The notes: a model not told the origin generated them from the sequence alone. DNA of 64,000 nucleotides from Xylocopa sonorina (GCF_050948175.1 NW_027490168.1:372001-436000), one strand, 5' to 3'; shown: positions 1 to 15,800, counted from the stretch's first letter. Numbers and translations: made by a program.

Positions 1-804
1 ATATTATAACTTATCACGAAACATAGAAATGAGATGCGATATCGCGATTTAAGTAGCATTAGAACTCTATTGCTACGATACGAAGCCATCTGAATACGCT
101 ATTTCCTAGCAAGGAATTGTCGCATTTACATTTTTTTGAAGTGAATACGAGGTGTACATGACAATTCGCAATGAATATTATATCTTATCATGAAACATGG
201 AAGAGAGATGCGATATCGCGTTTTGAGAAGCATTAGAACTCTATTGCTACGATACGTAGACATCTGCAAACGCTATTTCCTAGCAAGGAATAGTCGCATT
301 TTCATTCTTTTGAAGTGAATACGAGGTATACATGACACTTCGCAATGAATATTATATCTTATCATGAAACATAGAAGAGAGACGCGATATCGCGTTTTAA
401 GAAGCATTAGAACTCTATGGCCTCGATTCGGAGACATCTGCAAAGGCAACTTCCTAGCATGGAGGTGTCGAACTTACATTCTTTTGAAGTGAATACGATG
501 TATACATGACACTTGGCTATGAAGATTATATATTATCACGAAACTTATAAATGAGATGCGATATCGCGATTTAAGTAGCATTAGAACGCTATTGCTACGA
601 TACGTAGACATCTGCAAATGCTATTCCCTAGGAAGCAATAGTCGCATTTTCATTCTTTTGAAGTCAATACGAGGTATACATGACACTTCGTAATGAATAT
701 TTTATCTTATCACGAAACATAGAAATGAAATGCGACATCTCGTTTTAAGAAGCATTAGGACTCCTTTGCTACGATACGTAGAAATCTGCAAACGCTATTT
801 CCTA

Positions 805-3800
805 GGATGGAATCGTCGCATTTACATTCTCTTGAAGTGAATACGAGGTATACATGACACTTCGCAATGAATATTATATCTTATCACGAAACATATAAAT
901 GAGATGCGATATCGCGATTTAAGTAGCATTAGAACTCTATTGCTACGATACGAAGACATCTGCAAACGCTATTTCCTAGCAAGCTATAGTCGCATTTTCA
1001 TTCTTTTGAAGTGAATACGAGGTATACATGACACTTCGTAATGAATATTATATCTTATCATGAAACGTAGAAGAGAGATGCGATATCGCGTTTTTAAGAA
1101 GCATTAGAAATCTGTTGCCTCGACGCGTAGACATCTGGAGACGCTATTTCCTAGCATGGAAGTGTCGCATTTACATTCTTTTGAAGTGAATACGAGGTGT
1201 ACATGACACTTCGCAATAAATGTTGTATCTTATCGTGAAACATAGAAGTGAGATGCGATATCGCGCTTTAAGAAGCATTAGAGCTCTATTGCTACGATGC
1301 GTAGATATCTGGAGACGCTATTTCCTAGCAAGCAATAGTCGCATTTACACTCTTTTGAAGTGAATACGAGGTATAGATGACACTTCGCAATGAATATTAT
1401 ATCTTATCATGAAGCATAGAATTGAGATGCGATATCGCGTTCTGAGAAGCATTAGATATCTATTGCTACGATACGTAGACATGTGAAAACGCTATTTCCT
1501 TGCATGGAAGTGTCGCACTTATATTCTTTTGAAGTGAATAATAGGTATACATTTCACTTCGCAATGAATATTATATCTTATCATGAAACATAGAAGAGAG
1601 ATGCGATATCGCGTTTTAAGAAGCATTAGAACTCTATGGCCTCGATGCGGAGACCTCTGCAAACGCTATTTCCTAGCATGGAAGTGTCGCATTTTCATTC
1701 TTTTGAAGTGAATACCCGGTGTACATGACACTGCGCAATGAATATTATATCTTATCACGAAACATAGAAATGAGATGCGATATCGCGATCTAAGAAGCAC
1801 TAGAACTCTATTGCCACGACGCGTAGACATCTGCAAACGCTATTTCCTAGCAAGGAATAGTCGCATTTACATTCTTTTGAAGTGAATACGAGGTATACAT
1901 ATCACTCCACAATGCATATTATATCTTATCATGAAACATAGAAATGAGATGCGATATCACGATATATGAAGCACTATAACCCTGTTGCTTCGATACGTAG
2001 ACATCTGCAAACGCTATTTCCTAGCAACGAAGTGTCGCATTTACATTCTTTCGAAGCGAATACGAGGTAAACACAGCACGTCGCAATGAATATTATATCT
2101 TATCATGAAGTATATATATGAGATGCGATATCCCGTCTTAAAAAGCATGAGAACTCTAACGCTACGATACGTAGCCATCTGCAAACTCTATTTCCTAGCA
2201 AGGAAGTGTCGCATTTACATTCTGTTGAAGTGTAGACGAGAATACATGACACTTCGCAATGAATATTATATCCTGACATGAAACATAGAAATGAGATGCG
2301 ATATCCCGTTTTAAGAAGTAATAAAACTCTATTGCTTCGGTACGGAGACATCTGCAAACGCTATTTCCTAGGATGGAAGTGTCGCATTTACATTCATTTA
2401 CAGTGAATACGAGGTATAAGTGACACTTCGCAATGAATATTATATCTTATCATGAAACATAGACATGAGATGTGATATCGCGTTTTAAGAAGAGTCAGAA
2501 CTCTATTGCTACGATACGTAGACATCTGCAAACGCTATTTCCTAGCAAGGAAGTGTCGCATTTACATTCTTTTGAAGTGAATACGAGGTATACATAGCAT
2601 TTCGCAATGGATATTATGTCTTATCGTGAAACATAGAAATGAGATGCGACATCACGTTTTATGAAGCATTAGAACTCTATTGCTTCGATACGTAGACATC
2701 TGCGAACGCTATTTCCTAGCAAGGAAGCGTCGCATATACATTCGTTTGAAGTGTAGACGAGGAATACATAACACTCCACAATGAATATTATATCTTATCA
2801 TGAAACATATAAATGAGACGTAATATCGCGATTTAAGTAGCATTAGAACTCTAATGCTACGATACGTAGACATCAGAATACGCTACTTCCGAGCAAGGAA
2901 GATGCGTATTTACATTCTTTTGAAGTGAATACGAGGTATACATGACACTTCGCAATGAACATTATATCTTATTATGTAACATAGGTGTGAGATGCGATAT
3001 CGCGTTTTAAGAAGCATTAGAAATATATTGCCTCGACGCGTAGACATCTGCAGACGCTATTTCCTAGCATGGAAGTGCCGCGTTTACATTCTTTTGAAGT
3101 GAACACGAGGTGTACATGACACTTCGCAATGAATATTATATCTTATCAGGAAACATAGAAATGAGATGCGATATCGCGTTTTGAGAAGCATTAGAATTCT
3201 ACTGCTACGATACGTAGACATCTGCAAACGCTATTTCCTAGGATGGAATCGTCGCATTTACATTCTCTTGAAGTGAATACGAGGTATACATGACACTTCG
3301 CAATGAATATTATATCTTATCACGAAACATATAAATGAGATGCGATATCGCGATTTAAGTAGCATTAGAACTCTATTGCTACGATACGAAGACATCTGCA
3401 AACGCTATTTCCTAGCAAGCTATAGTCGCATTTTCATTCTTTTGAAGTGAATACGAGGTATACATGACACTTCGTAATGAATATTATATCTTATCATGAA
3501 ACGTAGAAGAGAGATGCGATATCGCGTTTTAAGAAGCATTAGAAATCTGTTGCCTCGACGCGTAGACATCTGGAGACGCTATTTCCTAGCATGGAAGTGT
3601 CGCATTTACATTCTTTTGAAGTGAATACGAGGTGTACATGACACTTCGCAATAAATGTTGTATCTTATCGTGAAACATAGAAGTGAGATGCGATATCGCG
3701 CTTTAAGAAGCATTAGAGCTCTATTGCTACGATGCGTAGATATCTGGAGACGCTATTTCCTAGCAAGCAATAGTCGCATTTACACTCTTTTGAAGTGAAT

Positions 3801-5675
3801 ACGAGGTATAGATGACACTTCGCAATGAATATTATATCTTATCATGAAGCATAGAATTGAGATGCGATATCGCGTTCTGAGAAGCATTAGATATCTATTG
3901 CTACGATACGTAGACATGTGAAAACGCTATTTCCTTGCATGGAAGTGTCGCACTTATATTCTTTTGAAGTGAATAATAGGTATACATTTCACTTCGCAAT
4001 GAATATTATATCTTATCATGAAACATAGAAGAGAGATGCGATATCGCGTTTTAAGAAGCATTAGAACTCTATGGCCTCGATGCGGAGACCTCTGCAAACG
4101 CTATTTCCTAGCATGGAAGTGTCGCATTTTCATTCTTTTGAAGTGAATACCCGGTGTACATGACACTGCGCAATGAATATTATATCTTATCACGAAACAT
4201 AGAAATGAGATGCGATATCGCGATCTAAGAAGCACTAGAACTCTATTGCCACGACGCGTAGACATCTGCAAACGCTATTTCCTAGCAAGGAATAGTCGCA
4301 TTTACATTCTTTTGAAGTGAATACGAGGTATACATATCACTCCACAATGCATATTATATCTTATCATGAAACATAGAAATGAGATGCGATATCACGATAT
4401 ATGAAGCACTATAACCCTGTTGCTTCGATACGTAGACATCTGCAAACGCTATTTCCTAGCAACGAAGTGTCGCATTTACATTCTTTCGAAGCGAATACGA
4501 GGTAAACACAGCACGTCGCAATGAATATTATATCTTATCATGAAGTATATATATGAGATGCGATATCCCGTCTTAAAAAGCATGAGAACTCTAACGCTAC
4601 GATACGTAGCCATCTGCAAACTCTATTTCCTAGCAAGGAAGTGTCGCATTTACATTCTGTTGAAGTGTAGACGAGAATACATGACACTTCGCAATGAATA
4701 TTATATCCTGACATGAAACATAGAAATGAGATGCGATATCCCGTTTTAAGAAGTAATAAAACTCTATTGCTTCGGTACGGAGACATCTGCAAACGCTATT
4801 TCCTAGGATGGAAGTGTCGCATTTACATTCATTTACAGTGAATACGAGGTATAAGTGACACTTCGCAATGAATATTATATCTTATCATGAAACATAGACA
4901 TGAGATGTGATATCGCGTTTTAAGAAGAGTCAGAACTCTATTTCTACGATACGAAGACATCTGCAAACGCTATTTCCTAGCAAGGAAGTGTCGCATTTAC
5001 ATTCTTTTGAAGTGAATACGAGGTATACATAGCATTTCGCAATGGATATTATGTCTTATCGTGAAACATAGAAATGAGATGCGACATCACGTTTTATGAA
5101 GCATTAGAACTCTATTGCTTCGATACGTAGACATCTGCGAACGCTATTTCCTAGCAAGGAAGCGTCGCATATACATTCGTTTGAAGTGTAGACGAGGAAT
5201 ACATAACACTCCACAATGAATATTATATCTTATCATGAAACATATAAATGAGACGTAATATCGCGATTTAAGTAGCATTAGAACTCTAATGCTACGATAC
5301 GTAGACATCAGAATACGCTACTTCCGAGCAAGGAAGATGCGTATTCACATTCTTTTGAAGTGAATACGAGGTATACATGACACTTCGCAATGAACATTAT
5401 ATCTTATTATGTAACATAGGTGTGAGATGCGATATCGCGTTTTAAGAAGCATTAGAAATATATTGCCTCGACGCGTAGACATCTGCAGACGCTATTTCCT
5501 AGCATGGAAGTGCCGCGTTTACATTCTTTTGAAGTGAACACGAGGTGTACATGACACTTCGCAATGAATATTATATCTTATCAGGAAACATAGAAATGAG
5601 ATGCGATATCGCGTTTTGAGAAGCATTAGAATTCTACTGCTACGATACGTAGACATCTGCAAACGCTATTTCCTA
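805..5675 (+). repeat. Tandem duplication of a 14-monomer higher-order repeat (about 2,436 bp)
   Basis: Bases 805-3240 recur almost base for base at 3241-5675. The offset is 2436 and falls to 2435 after a one-base difference in a T run near 1090. 2436 is exactly 14 x 174. I see only scattered single differences, for example near 2500/4940 and 2905/5343, while adjacent monomers differ at many positions. Identity between blocks is therefore far above identity between neighbouring monomers, which defines a higher-order repeat. The junction falls inside the CTATTTCCTA block. Confidence 0.93.
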
Positions 5676-7307
5676 GCAACCAATGGTCGCATTTACATTC
5701 TTTTGAGGTGAATTCGAGGGTTACATGACACTTCGGAATGAATATTATATCTTATCATGAAACATAGAAGAGGGATGCGATTTCGCATTTTAAGATGCAT
5801 TCGAACTCTATTGCCTCGACGCGTAGACATCTGCAGACGCTATTTCCTAGCAAGGAAGTGTCGCATTTACATTCGTTTGGAGTGAATGCGAAGTATACAT
5901 GACACTTCGCAATGAATATTATATCTTATCATGAAACATAGAAGAGAGGTGCGATATCGCGTTTTAAGAAGCATTACAACTCTATGGCCTCGATGCGGAG
6001 ACATCTGCAAACGCTATTTCCTAGCATGGATGTGTCGCACTTACATTCTTTTGAAGAGAATACGAGGTATACATGACACTTCGCAATGAATATTATATCT
6101 TATCATGAAACATAGAAGTGAGATGCGTCATCGCGTTTCAAGAAGCATTAGAACTCTATTGCCTCTACGTGTAGACGTCTGCAGACGCTATTTCGTAGCA
6201 TGGAATTGTCGCACTTACATTCTTTTGAAGTGAATACGAGGTATACACGACACTTCGCAGTGAATATTATAACTTATCATGAAACATAGAAGTGAGATGC
6301 GACATCGCGTTTTAAGAAGCATTAGATCTCTATTTCTACGATACGTGGACATCTGAATACGCTATTTCCTAGCAAGAAAGTGTCGCATTTACATTCTTTT
6401 GAAGTGAATACGAGGTGTACATGACACTGCGCAATGAATATCATATCTTATCACGAAACGTAGAAATGAGTTGCGATATCGCGATTTAAGTAGCATTAGA
6501 ACGCTATTGCTACGATACGTAGACATCTGCAAACGCTATTTCCTAGCAAGCAATAGTAGCATTTTCATTCTTTTGAAGTGAATACGAGGTATACATGACA
6601 CTTCGTAATGAGTATTATATCTTATCATGAAACATATAAATGAGACGTGATATCGCGATTTAAGTAGCATTAGAACTCTAATGCTACGATACGTAGACAT
6701 CAGAATACGCTATTTCCGAGCAAGGAAGATTCGTATTTACATTCTTTTGAAGTGAATACGAGGTATACATGACACTTCGCAATGAACATTATATCTTATT
6801 ATGTAACATAGATGTGAGATGCGATATCGCGTTTTAAGTAGCATTAGAAATCTATTGCCTCGACGCGTAGACATCTGCAGACGCTATTTCCTAGCATGGA
6901 AGTGTCGCATTTACATTCTTTTGAAGTGAACACGAGGTGTACATGACACTTCGCAATGAATATTATATCTTATCAGGAAACATAGAAATGAGATGCGATA
7001 TCGCGTTTTGAGAAGCATTAGAATTCTATTGCTACGATACGTAGACATCTGCAAAGGCTATTTCCTAGCAACTAATAGTCGCATTTACATTCTTTTGAGG
7101 TGAATTCGAGGGTTACATGGCACTTCGGAATGAATATTATAACTTATCACGAAACATAGAAATGAGATGCGATATCGCGATCTAAGAAGCATTAGAACTC
7201 TATTGCTACGATACGTAGACATCTTCAAACGCTATTTCCTAGCAAACAATAGTTGCATTTACATTCTTTTGAAGTGAATACGAGGTATACATGACACTTC
7301 GGAATGA

Positions 7308-8865
7308 ATATTATAACTTATCACGAAACATAGAAATGAGATGCGATATCGCGATTTAAGTAGCATTAGAACTCTATTGCTACGATACGAAGCCATCTGA
7401 ATACGCTATTTCCTAGCAAGGAATTGTCGCATTTACATTTTTTTGAAGTGAATACGAGGTGTACATGACAATTCGCAATGAATATTATATCTTATCATGA
7501 AACATGGAAGAGAGATGCGATATCGCGTTTTGAGAAGCATTAGAACTCTATTGCTACGATACGTAGACATCTGCAAACGCTATTTCCTAGCAAGGAATAG
7601 TCGCATTTTCATTCTTTTGAAGTGAATACGAGGTATACATGACACTTCGCAATGAATATTATATCTTATCATGAAACATAGAAGAGAGACGCGATATCGC
7701 GTTTTAAGAAGCATTAGAACTCTATGGCCTCGATTCGGAGACATCTGCAAAGGCTACTTCCTAGCATGGAGGTGTCGAACTTACATTCTTTTGAAGTGAA
7801 TACGATGTATACATGACACTTGGCTATGAAGATTATATATTATCACGAAACTTATAAATGAGATGCGATATCGCGATTTAAGTAGCATTAGAACGCTATT
7901 GCTACGATACGTAGACATCTGCAAATGCTATTCCCTAGGAAGCAATAGTCGCATTTTCATTCTTTTGAAGTGAATACGAGGTATACATGACACTTCGTAA
8001 TGAATATTTTATCTTATCACGAAACATAGAAATGAAATGCGACATCTCGTTTTAAGAAGCATTAGGACTCCTTTGCTACGATACGTAGAAATCTGCAAAC
8101 GCTATTTCCTAGGATGGAATCGTCGCATTTACATTCTCTTGAAGTGAATACGAGGTATACATGACACTTCGCAATGAATATTATATCTTATCACGAAACA
8201 TATAAATGAGATGCGATATCGCGATTTAAGTAGCATTAGAACTCTATTGCTACGATACGAAGACATCTGCAAACGCTATTTCCTAGCAAGCTATAGTCGC
8301 ATTTTCATTCTTTTGAAGTGAATACGAGGTATACATGACACTTCGTAATGAATATTATATCTTATCATGAAACGTAGAAGAGAGATGCGATATCGCGTTT
8401 TAAGAAGCATTAGAAATCTGTTGCCTCGACGCGTAGACATCTGGAGACGCTATTTCCTAGCATGGAAGTGTCGCATTTACATTCTTTTGAAGTGAATACG
8501 AGGTGTACATGACACTTCGCAATAAATGTTGTATCTTATCGTGAAACATAGAAGTGAGATGCGATATCGCGTTTTAAGAAGCATTAGAACTCTATGGCCT
8601 CGATGCGGAGACCTCTGCAAACGCTATTTCCTAGCATGGAAGTGTCGCATTTTCATTCTTTTGAAGTGAATACCCGGTGTACATGACACTGCGCAATGAA
8701 TATTATATCTTATCACGAAACATAGAAATGAGATGCGATATCGCGATCTAAGAAGCACTAGAACTCTATTGCCACGACGCGTAGACATCTGCAAACGCTA
8801 TTTCCTAGCAAGGAATAGTCGCATTTACATTCTTTTGAAGTGAATACGAGGTATACATGACACTT
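7308..8865 (+). repeat. Second copy of the array start, lacking two monomers
   Basis: Bases 7308 to about 8557 match 1 to about 1250 with offset 7307 (42 monomers). After that the match resumes with 1609-1905 at offset about 6957. The copy therefore lacks about 348 bp, two monomers, relative to the first. Loss of a whole number of monomers is the expected product of unequal exchange. The array probably continues to the left of the window. Confidence 0.85.
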
Positions 8866-11800
8866 CGCAATAAATGTTGTATCTTATCGTGAAACATAGA
8901 AGTGAGATGCGATATCGCGCTATAAGAAGCATCAGAAATCTATTGCTACGATGCGTAGATATCTGCAAACGCTATTTCCTAGGAAGGAAGTGTCGCATTT
9001 ACATTCGTTTGGAGTGAATACGAGGTATACATGACACCTCGCAATGAATATTATATCTTATCATGAAACATAGGAGAGAGATGCGATTTCGCATCTTAGG
9101 AAGCATTCGTACTCTATTGCCTCGACGCGTAGACATCTGCAGACGCTATTTCCTAGCTTGGAAATGTCGCATTTACATTCGTCTGGAGTGAATGCGAGGT
9201 ATACATGACACTTCGCAATGAATATTATATCTTTTCATGAAACATAGAAATGAGATGCGATATCGCGTTATAAGAAGCATTAGAACTCTATTGCTACGAT
9301 ACGTAGATATCTGGAGACGCTATTTCCTAGAAAGAAAGTGTCGCATTTACATTCATTTGAAGTGAATACGAGGTATAAGTGAAACTTCGCAATGAATATT
9401 ATATCCTATCATGAAACAGAGAAACGAGATGCGCCATCTCGTTTTAAGATGCATTAGATCTCTATTGCTACGATACGTAGACATCTGCAAACGCTATTTC
9501 CTAGCAAGGAAGTGACGCATTTACATTCTTTTGAAGTGATTAAGAGGCATACATGACACTTCGCAATGAATATTACACCTTATCACGAAACATAGGGATG
9601 AGATGCGATATCGCGATTTAAGAAGCATTAGAACCCTATTGCCTCGACGCGTAGACATCTGCAGACGCTATTTCCTAACATGGAAGTGTCGCATTTACAT
9701 TCTTTTGAAGCGAATTCGAGGTATACATGACACTTCGCAATAAATGTTGTATCTTATCGTGAAACATAGAAGTGAGATGCAATATCGCGCTATAAGAAGC
9801 ATTAGAAGTCCATTGCTACGATGCGTAGATATCTGGAGACGCTATTTCTGAGCAAGGAAGTGTCGCATTTACATTCTTTTGATGTGAATACGGGGCATAC
9901 ATGACACTTCGCAATGAATATTATATCTTATCATGAAACATGGACGAGAGATGCGATTTCGCATTTTAAGAAGCATTCGAACTCTACTGCCTCGACGCGT
10001 AGACATCTGCAGACGCTATTTCCTAGGAAGGAAGTGCCGCATTTACATTCGTTTGGAGTGAATACGAGGTATACATGACACTTCGCAATGAATATTGTAT
10101 ATTATCACGAAACTTATAATTGGGATGCGATATCGCTATTTAAGTAGCACTACAACGCTATTGCTACGATACGTAGACATCTGCAAACGCTATTCCCTAG
10201 CAAGCAATAGTCGCATTTTCATTCTTTTGAAGTGAATACGAGGTATACATGACACTTCGTAATGAATATTTTATCTTATCATGAAACATAGAAGAGAGAT
10301 GCGATATCGCGTTTTAAGAAGCATTAGAACTCTATGGCCTCGATGCGGAGACCTCTGCAAACGCTATTTCCTAGCATGGAAGTGTCGCATTTTCATTCTT
10401 TTGAAGTGAATACGAGGTGTACATGACACTGCGCAATGAATATTATATCTTATCACGAAACATAGAAATGAGATGCGATATCGCGATCTAAGAAGCACTA
10501 GAACTCTATTGCCTCGACGCGTAGACATCTGCAAACGCTATTTCCTAGCAAGGAATAGTCGCATTTACATTCTTTTGAAGTGAATACGAGGTATACATGA
10601 CACTTCGCAATAAATGTTGTATCTTATCGTGAAACATAGAAGTGAGATGCGATATCGCGCTATAAGAAGCATTAGAAATCTATTGCTACGATGCGTAGAT
10701 ATCTGCAAACGCTATTTCCTAGGAAGGAAGTGTCGCATTTACATTCGTTTGGAGTGAATACGAGGTATACATGACACTTCGCAATGAATATTATATCTTA
10801 TCATGAAACATAGAAGAGAGATGCGATTTCGCATCTTAGGAAGCATTCGTACTCTATTGCCTCGACGCGTAGACATCTGCAGACGCTATTTCCTAGCATG
10901 GAAATGTCGCATTTACATTCGTCTGGAGTGAATGCGAGGTATACATGACACTTCGCAATGAATATTATATCTTTTCATGAAACATAGAAATGAGATGCGA
11001 TATCGCGTTATAAGAAGCATTAGAACTCTATTGCTACGATACGTAGATATCTGGAGACGCTATTTCCTAGAAAGGAAGTGTCGCATTTACATTCATTTGA
11101 AGTGAATACGAGGTATCAGTGAAACTTCGCAATGAATATTATATCCTATCATGAAACAGAGAAACGAGATGCGCCATCTCGTTTTAAGATGCATTAGATC
11201 TCTATTGCTACGATTCGTAGACATCTGCAAACGCTATTTCCTAGCAAGGAAGTGACGCATTTACATTCTTTTGAAGTGAATAAGAGGCATACATGACACT
11301 TCGCAATGAATATTACACCTTATCACGAAACATAGGAATGAGATGCGATATCGCGATTTAAGATGCATTACAACTCTATTGCCTCGACGCGTAGACATCT
11401 GCAGACGCTATTTCCTAACATGGAAGTGTCGCATTTACATTCTTTTGAAGCGAATACGAGGTATACATGACACTTCGCAATAAATGTTGTATCTTATCGT
11501 GAAACATAGAAGTGAGATGCGATATCGCGCTATAAGAAGCATTAGAAATCTATTGCTACGATGCGTAGACATCTGGAGACGCTATTTCCTAGCAAGGAAG
11601 TGTCGCATTTACATTCTTTTGATGTGAATACGGGGCATACATGACACTTCGCAATGAATATTATATCTTATCATGAAACATGGACGAGAGATGCGATTTC
11701 GCATTTTAAGAAGCATTCGAACTCTACTGCCTCGACGCGTAGACATCTGCAGACGCTATTTCCTAGGAAGGAAGTGTCGCATTCACATTCGTTTGGAGTG

Positions 11801-12813
11801 AATACGAGGTATACATGACACCTCGCAATGAATATTATATCTTATCATGAAACATAGAAGAGAGATGCGATTTCGCATCTTAGGAAGCATTCGTACTCTA
11901 TTGCCTCGACGCGTAGACATCAGCAGACGCTATCTCCTAGCTTGGAAATGTCGCATTTACATTCGTCTGGAGTGAATGCGAGGTATACATGACACTTCGC
12001 AATGAATATTATATCCTTTCATGAAACATAGAAATGAGATGCGATATCGCGTTATAAGAAGCATTAGAACTCTATTGCTACGATACGTAGATACCTGGAG
12101 ACGCTATTTCCTAGAAAGAAAGTGTCGCATTTACATTCATTTGAAGTGAATACGAGGTATAAGTGAAACTTCGCAATGAATATTATATCCTATCATGAAA
12201 CAGAGAAACGAGATGCGCCATCTCGTTTTAAGATGCATTAGATCTCTATTGCTACGATACGTAGACATCTGCAAACGCTATTTCCTAGCAAGGAAGTGAC
12301 GCATTTACATTCTTTTGAAGTGATTAAGAGGCATACATGACACTTCGCAATGAATATTACACCTTATCACGAAACACAGGGATGAGATGCGATATCGCGA
12401 TTTAAGAAGCATTAGAACTCTATTGCCTCGACGCGTAGACATCTGCAGACGCTATTTCCTAACATGGAAGTGTCGCATTTACATTCTTTTGAAGCGAATT
12501 CGAGGTATACATGACACTTCGCAATAAATGTTGTATCTTATCGTGAAACATAGAAGTGAGATGCGATATCGCGCTATAAGAAGCATTAGAAGTCCATTTC
12601 TACGATGCGTAGATATCTGGAGACGCTATTTCTGAGCAAGGAAGTGTCGCATTTACATTCTTTTGATGTCAATACGGGGCATACATGACACTTCGCAATG
12701 AATATTATATCTTATCATGAAACATAGACGAGAGATGCGATTTCGCATTTTAAGGAGCATTCGAACTCTACTGCCTCGACGCGTAGACATCTGCAGACGC
12801 TATTTCCTAGCAC
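8550..12813 (+). repeat. 10-monomer higher-order repeat (1,740 bp) with a partial third copy
   Basis: Sequence from about 8550 recurs at about 10290 with an exact 1740-bp offset; lines at 8581 and 10321 are identical. The second copy runs to about 11820. Then 11821-12813 matches 9037-10029 with offset 2784 (16 monomers), forming a shifted partial copy. All offsets are whole multiples of 174. Different register lengths next to each other point to several rounds of unequal exchange. Confidence 0.88.
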
Positions 12814-15800
12814 GGAAGTGTCGCATTTACATTCTTTTGAAGTGAATACGAGGTGTACATGACACTGTGCAATGAATATTATATCTTATCACGAAACGTA
12901 GAAATGAGTTGCAATATCGCGATTTAAGCAGCATTAGAACTCTGGTGCTACGATACGTAGACATCTGGAAACGCTAGTTCCTAGGAAGGAAGTGTCGCAT
13001 TTACATTCCATTGAAGTGAATAGGAGGTATACATGACACTTCGCAATGAATATTATACCTTATCATGAAACATAGGAGTGAGATGCGATATCGCGTGTTA
13101 AGAAGCTCTAGAGCTCTATTACTACGATACGTAGACATCTGCAAACGCTACTTCCTAGCAAGGAAGTGTCGCAATTACATTCTTTTGAGGTGAATACGAG
13201 GTATACATAACACTGCACAATGAATATTATATCTTACCATGAAACATAGAAATGAGATGCGGTATGACGATTTAAGAAGCATTAGAACTCCATTGCTTCG
13301 ATACGGAGACATCTGCAAACGCTCTTTCCTAGCAAGGAAGTGTCGCATTTACACTCTTTTGAAGTGAATACGAGGTATACATAGCACTGCACTATGAATA
13401 TTATATCTTATCATGAGACATAGAGATGATATACGATATCGCAAAATTAAAAGCATTAGAGCTCTATTGCTACGATACGTAGACATCTGCTATCGCTATT
13501 TAATAGCAAGGAAGTGTCGCATTTACATTCTTTTGATGTGAATACGATGTATACGTGACAGTTCGCAATGCATATTATATCTTATCAAGATACATAGAAA
13601 TGAGATGCGACATCGCGATTTGGGAAGCATTAGAACTGTATTGCTACGATACCCAGACATCTGCAAACGCTACTTCCTAGCAAGGTAGTGTCGCATTTAC
13701 ATACTTTTAAGTGAATACGAGGTATACATAACACATCACAATGAATAATATATCTTATCATGAAACATAGCATTGAGTAGCGATATCGCGTTTTGAGAAG
13801 CATTAGAACTCTAATGCTACGATACGTAGACATATGCAAATTCTATTTCCTGGCATGGAAGTGTCGCATTTACATTCTTTTGAAGGGAATACTAGGTATA
13901 CATAACACTCCACAATGAATATTATATCTTATCATGAAACAGAAATGAGATGCGATTTGACGATTTAAGAAGCATTAGAATTCTATTGCTTCGATACGTA
14001 GACATCTGCAAACGCTATTTCCTAGCAAGGAGGAGTTGCATGTACATTCAATTGAAGTGTATGCGAGGTATACATAACACTCCACAATGAATATTATATA
14101 TTATCATGAAACATAGTAATGAGTAGCGATTTCGCGTTTTGAGAAGCATTAGAACTCTAATGCTACAATACGTAGACATCTGCAAACGCTATTTCCTGGC
14201 AAGGAAGTGTCGCGCTTACATTTTTTTGGAGTGAATACGAGGTATACATAACACTTCACAATGAATATTATATCTTATCATGAAACATAGAAATGAGATG
14301 CAATATGGCGATTTAAGATGCATTAGAACTCTATTGCTTCGATACGTAGACATCTGCAAAAGCTACTTTCTAGCAAGGAATCGTCGCATTTACATTCCTT
14401 TAATGTGTAGACGACGAATACATAACACTGCATATTGAATATTATATCTTATCATGAAACATAGAAATGAGATGCGATATGGCGATTTAAGAAGCATTAG
14501 ATCCCTATTGCTTCGATACGTAGACATCTGCAAACGCTATTTCCTAGCAAAGATGTGTCGCATTTACATTCTTTTGAACTGAGTACGAGGTATACATAAC
14601 ACTCCACAATGAATATTATATCTTATCATGAAACATAGGAATGAGGTGCAATGTGGCGATTTAAGAAGCATTAGAAATCCATTGCTTCGATACGTAGACG
14701 TCCGCAAACGCTATTTCGAAGCAAGGAAGTGTCACATTTGCATTCTTTTGAAGTGAATACGAGGTATACATAACGCTCCACAATGAATATTATATATTAT
14801 CTTGAAACACAGAAATGAGAAACGATATCGCGTTTTGAGAAGCATTAGAACCCTAATGCCACGAAACGTAGACATCTGCAAACGCTATTTCCTAGCAAGG
14901 AAGTGTCGCATTTACCTTCATTTTAAGTGTATGCGAAGTATTCATGACACTTCGCAATCAATATTGTATATTATCCTGAAACATAGATATGAGATGCGAT
15001 ATCGCGATTTAAGAATCTTCAGAACTCCATTGCTTCGATACGTAGACATCTGCAAACGCTACTTCCTAGCAAGTAAGTGTCGCATTTACATTCTTTTGAA
15101 TGGATACGAGGTATACGTGGCACTTCGTAATGAATATTATACCTTATCATGATCAATAGAAATGAGATGCTATATCGCGATTTAAGAATCCTCAGAACTC
15201 CATTGCTTCGATACGTAGATATCTGCAATTACTATTTCCTAGCAAGGAACTGTCGCATTCACATTAATTTGAAGTGTATGCGAGGTATACATGACACTTC
15301 GCAATGAATATTATATATTATCATGAAACATATATATGAGATGCGATATCGCGAATTAGCAAGCTTTAGAAACCTATTGCTTCGATACGTAGACATATGC
15401 AAGCGCTATTTCCTAGCAAGGAATTGTAGCATTTGCATTTTTCTGATGTAAATACGAGGTATACATAACACTTTACAATGAATATTATATGTAATCATGA
15501 AACACAGAAATGAGATGCGACATCGCGTTTTGAGAAGCATTAGAACACTGTTTCTTCGATACGGAGACATCTGCAAACGCTATTTCCTAGCAAGGTATTG
15601 TCGCATTTACTTTCTTTTGAAGTGTATGCGAGGTATATATAACAATGCACAATGAATATTATATCTTATCATGAAACATAGAAATGAGATGCGATATCGC
15701 GAATTAGCAAGCTTTAGATCTCTATTGCCTCGATTCGTAGACATCTGCAAACGCTATTTCCTAGCAAGGAAGTGTCGCATTTACAATCTTTTGAAAGTAA

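Noticed and set aside
2103..2357. 84-residue minus-strand frame, repeated identically at 4538-4792
   Set aside because: It is satellite sequence duplicated as part of the 14-monomer block; neighbouring units carry stops in the same frame.
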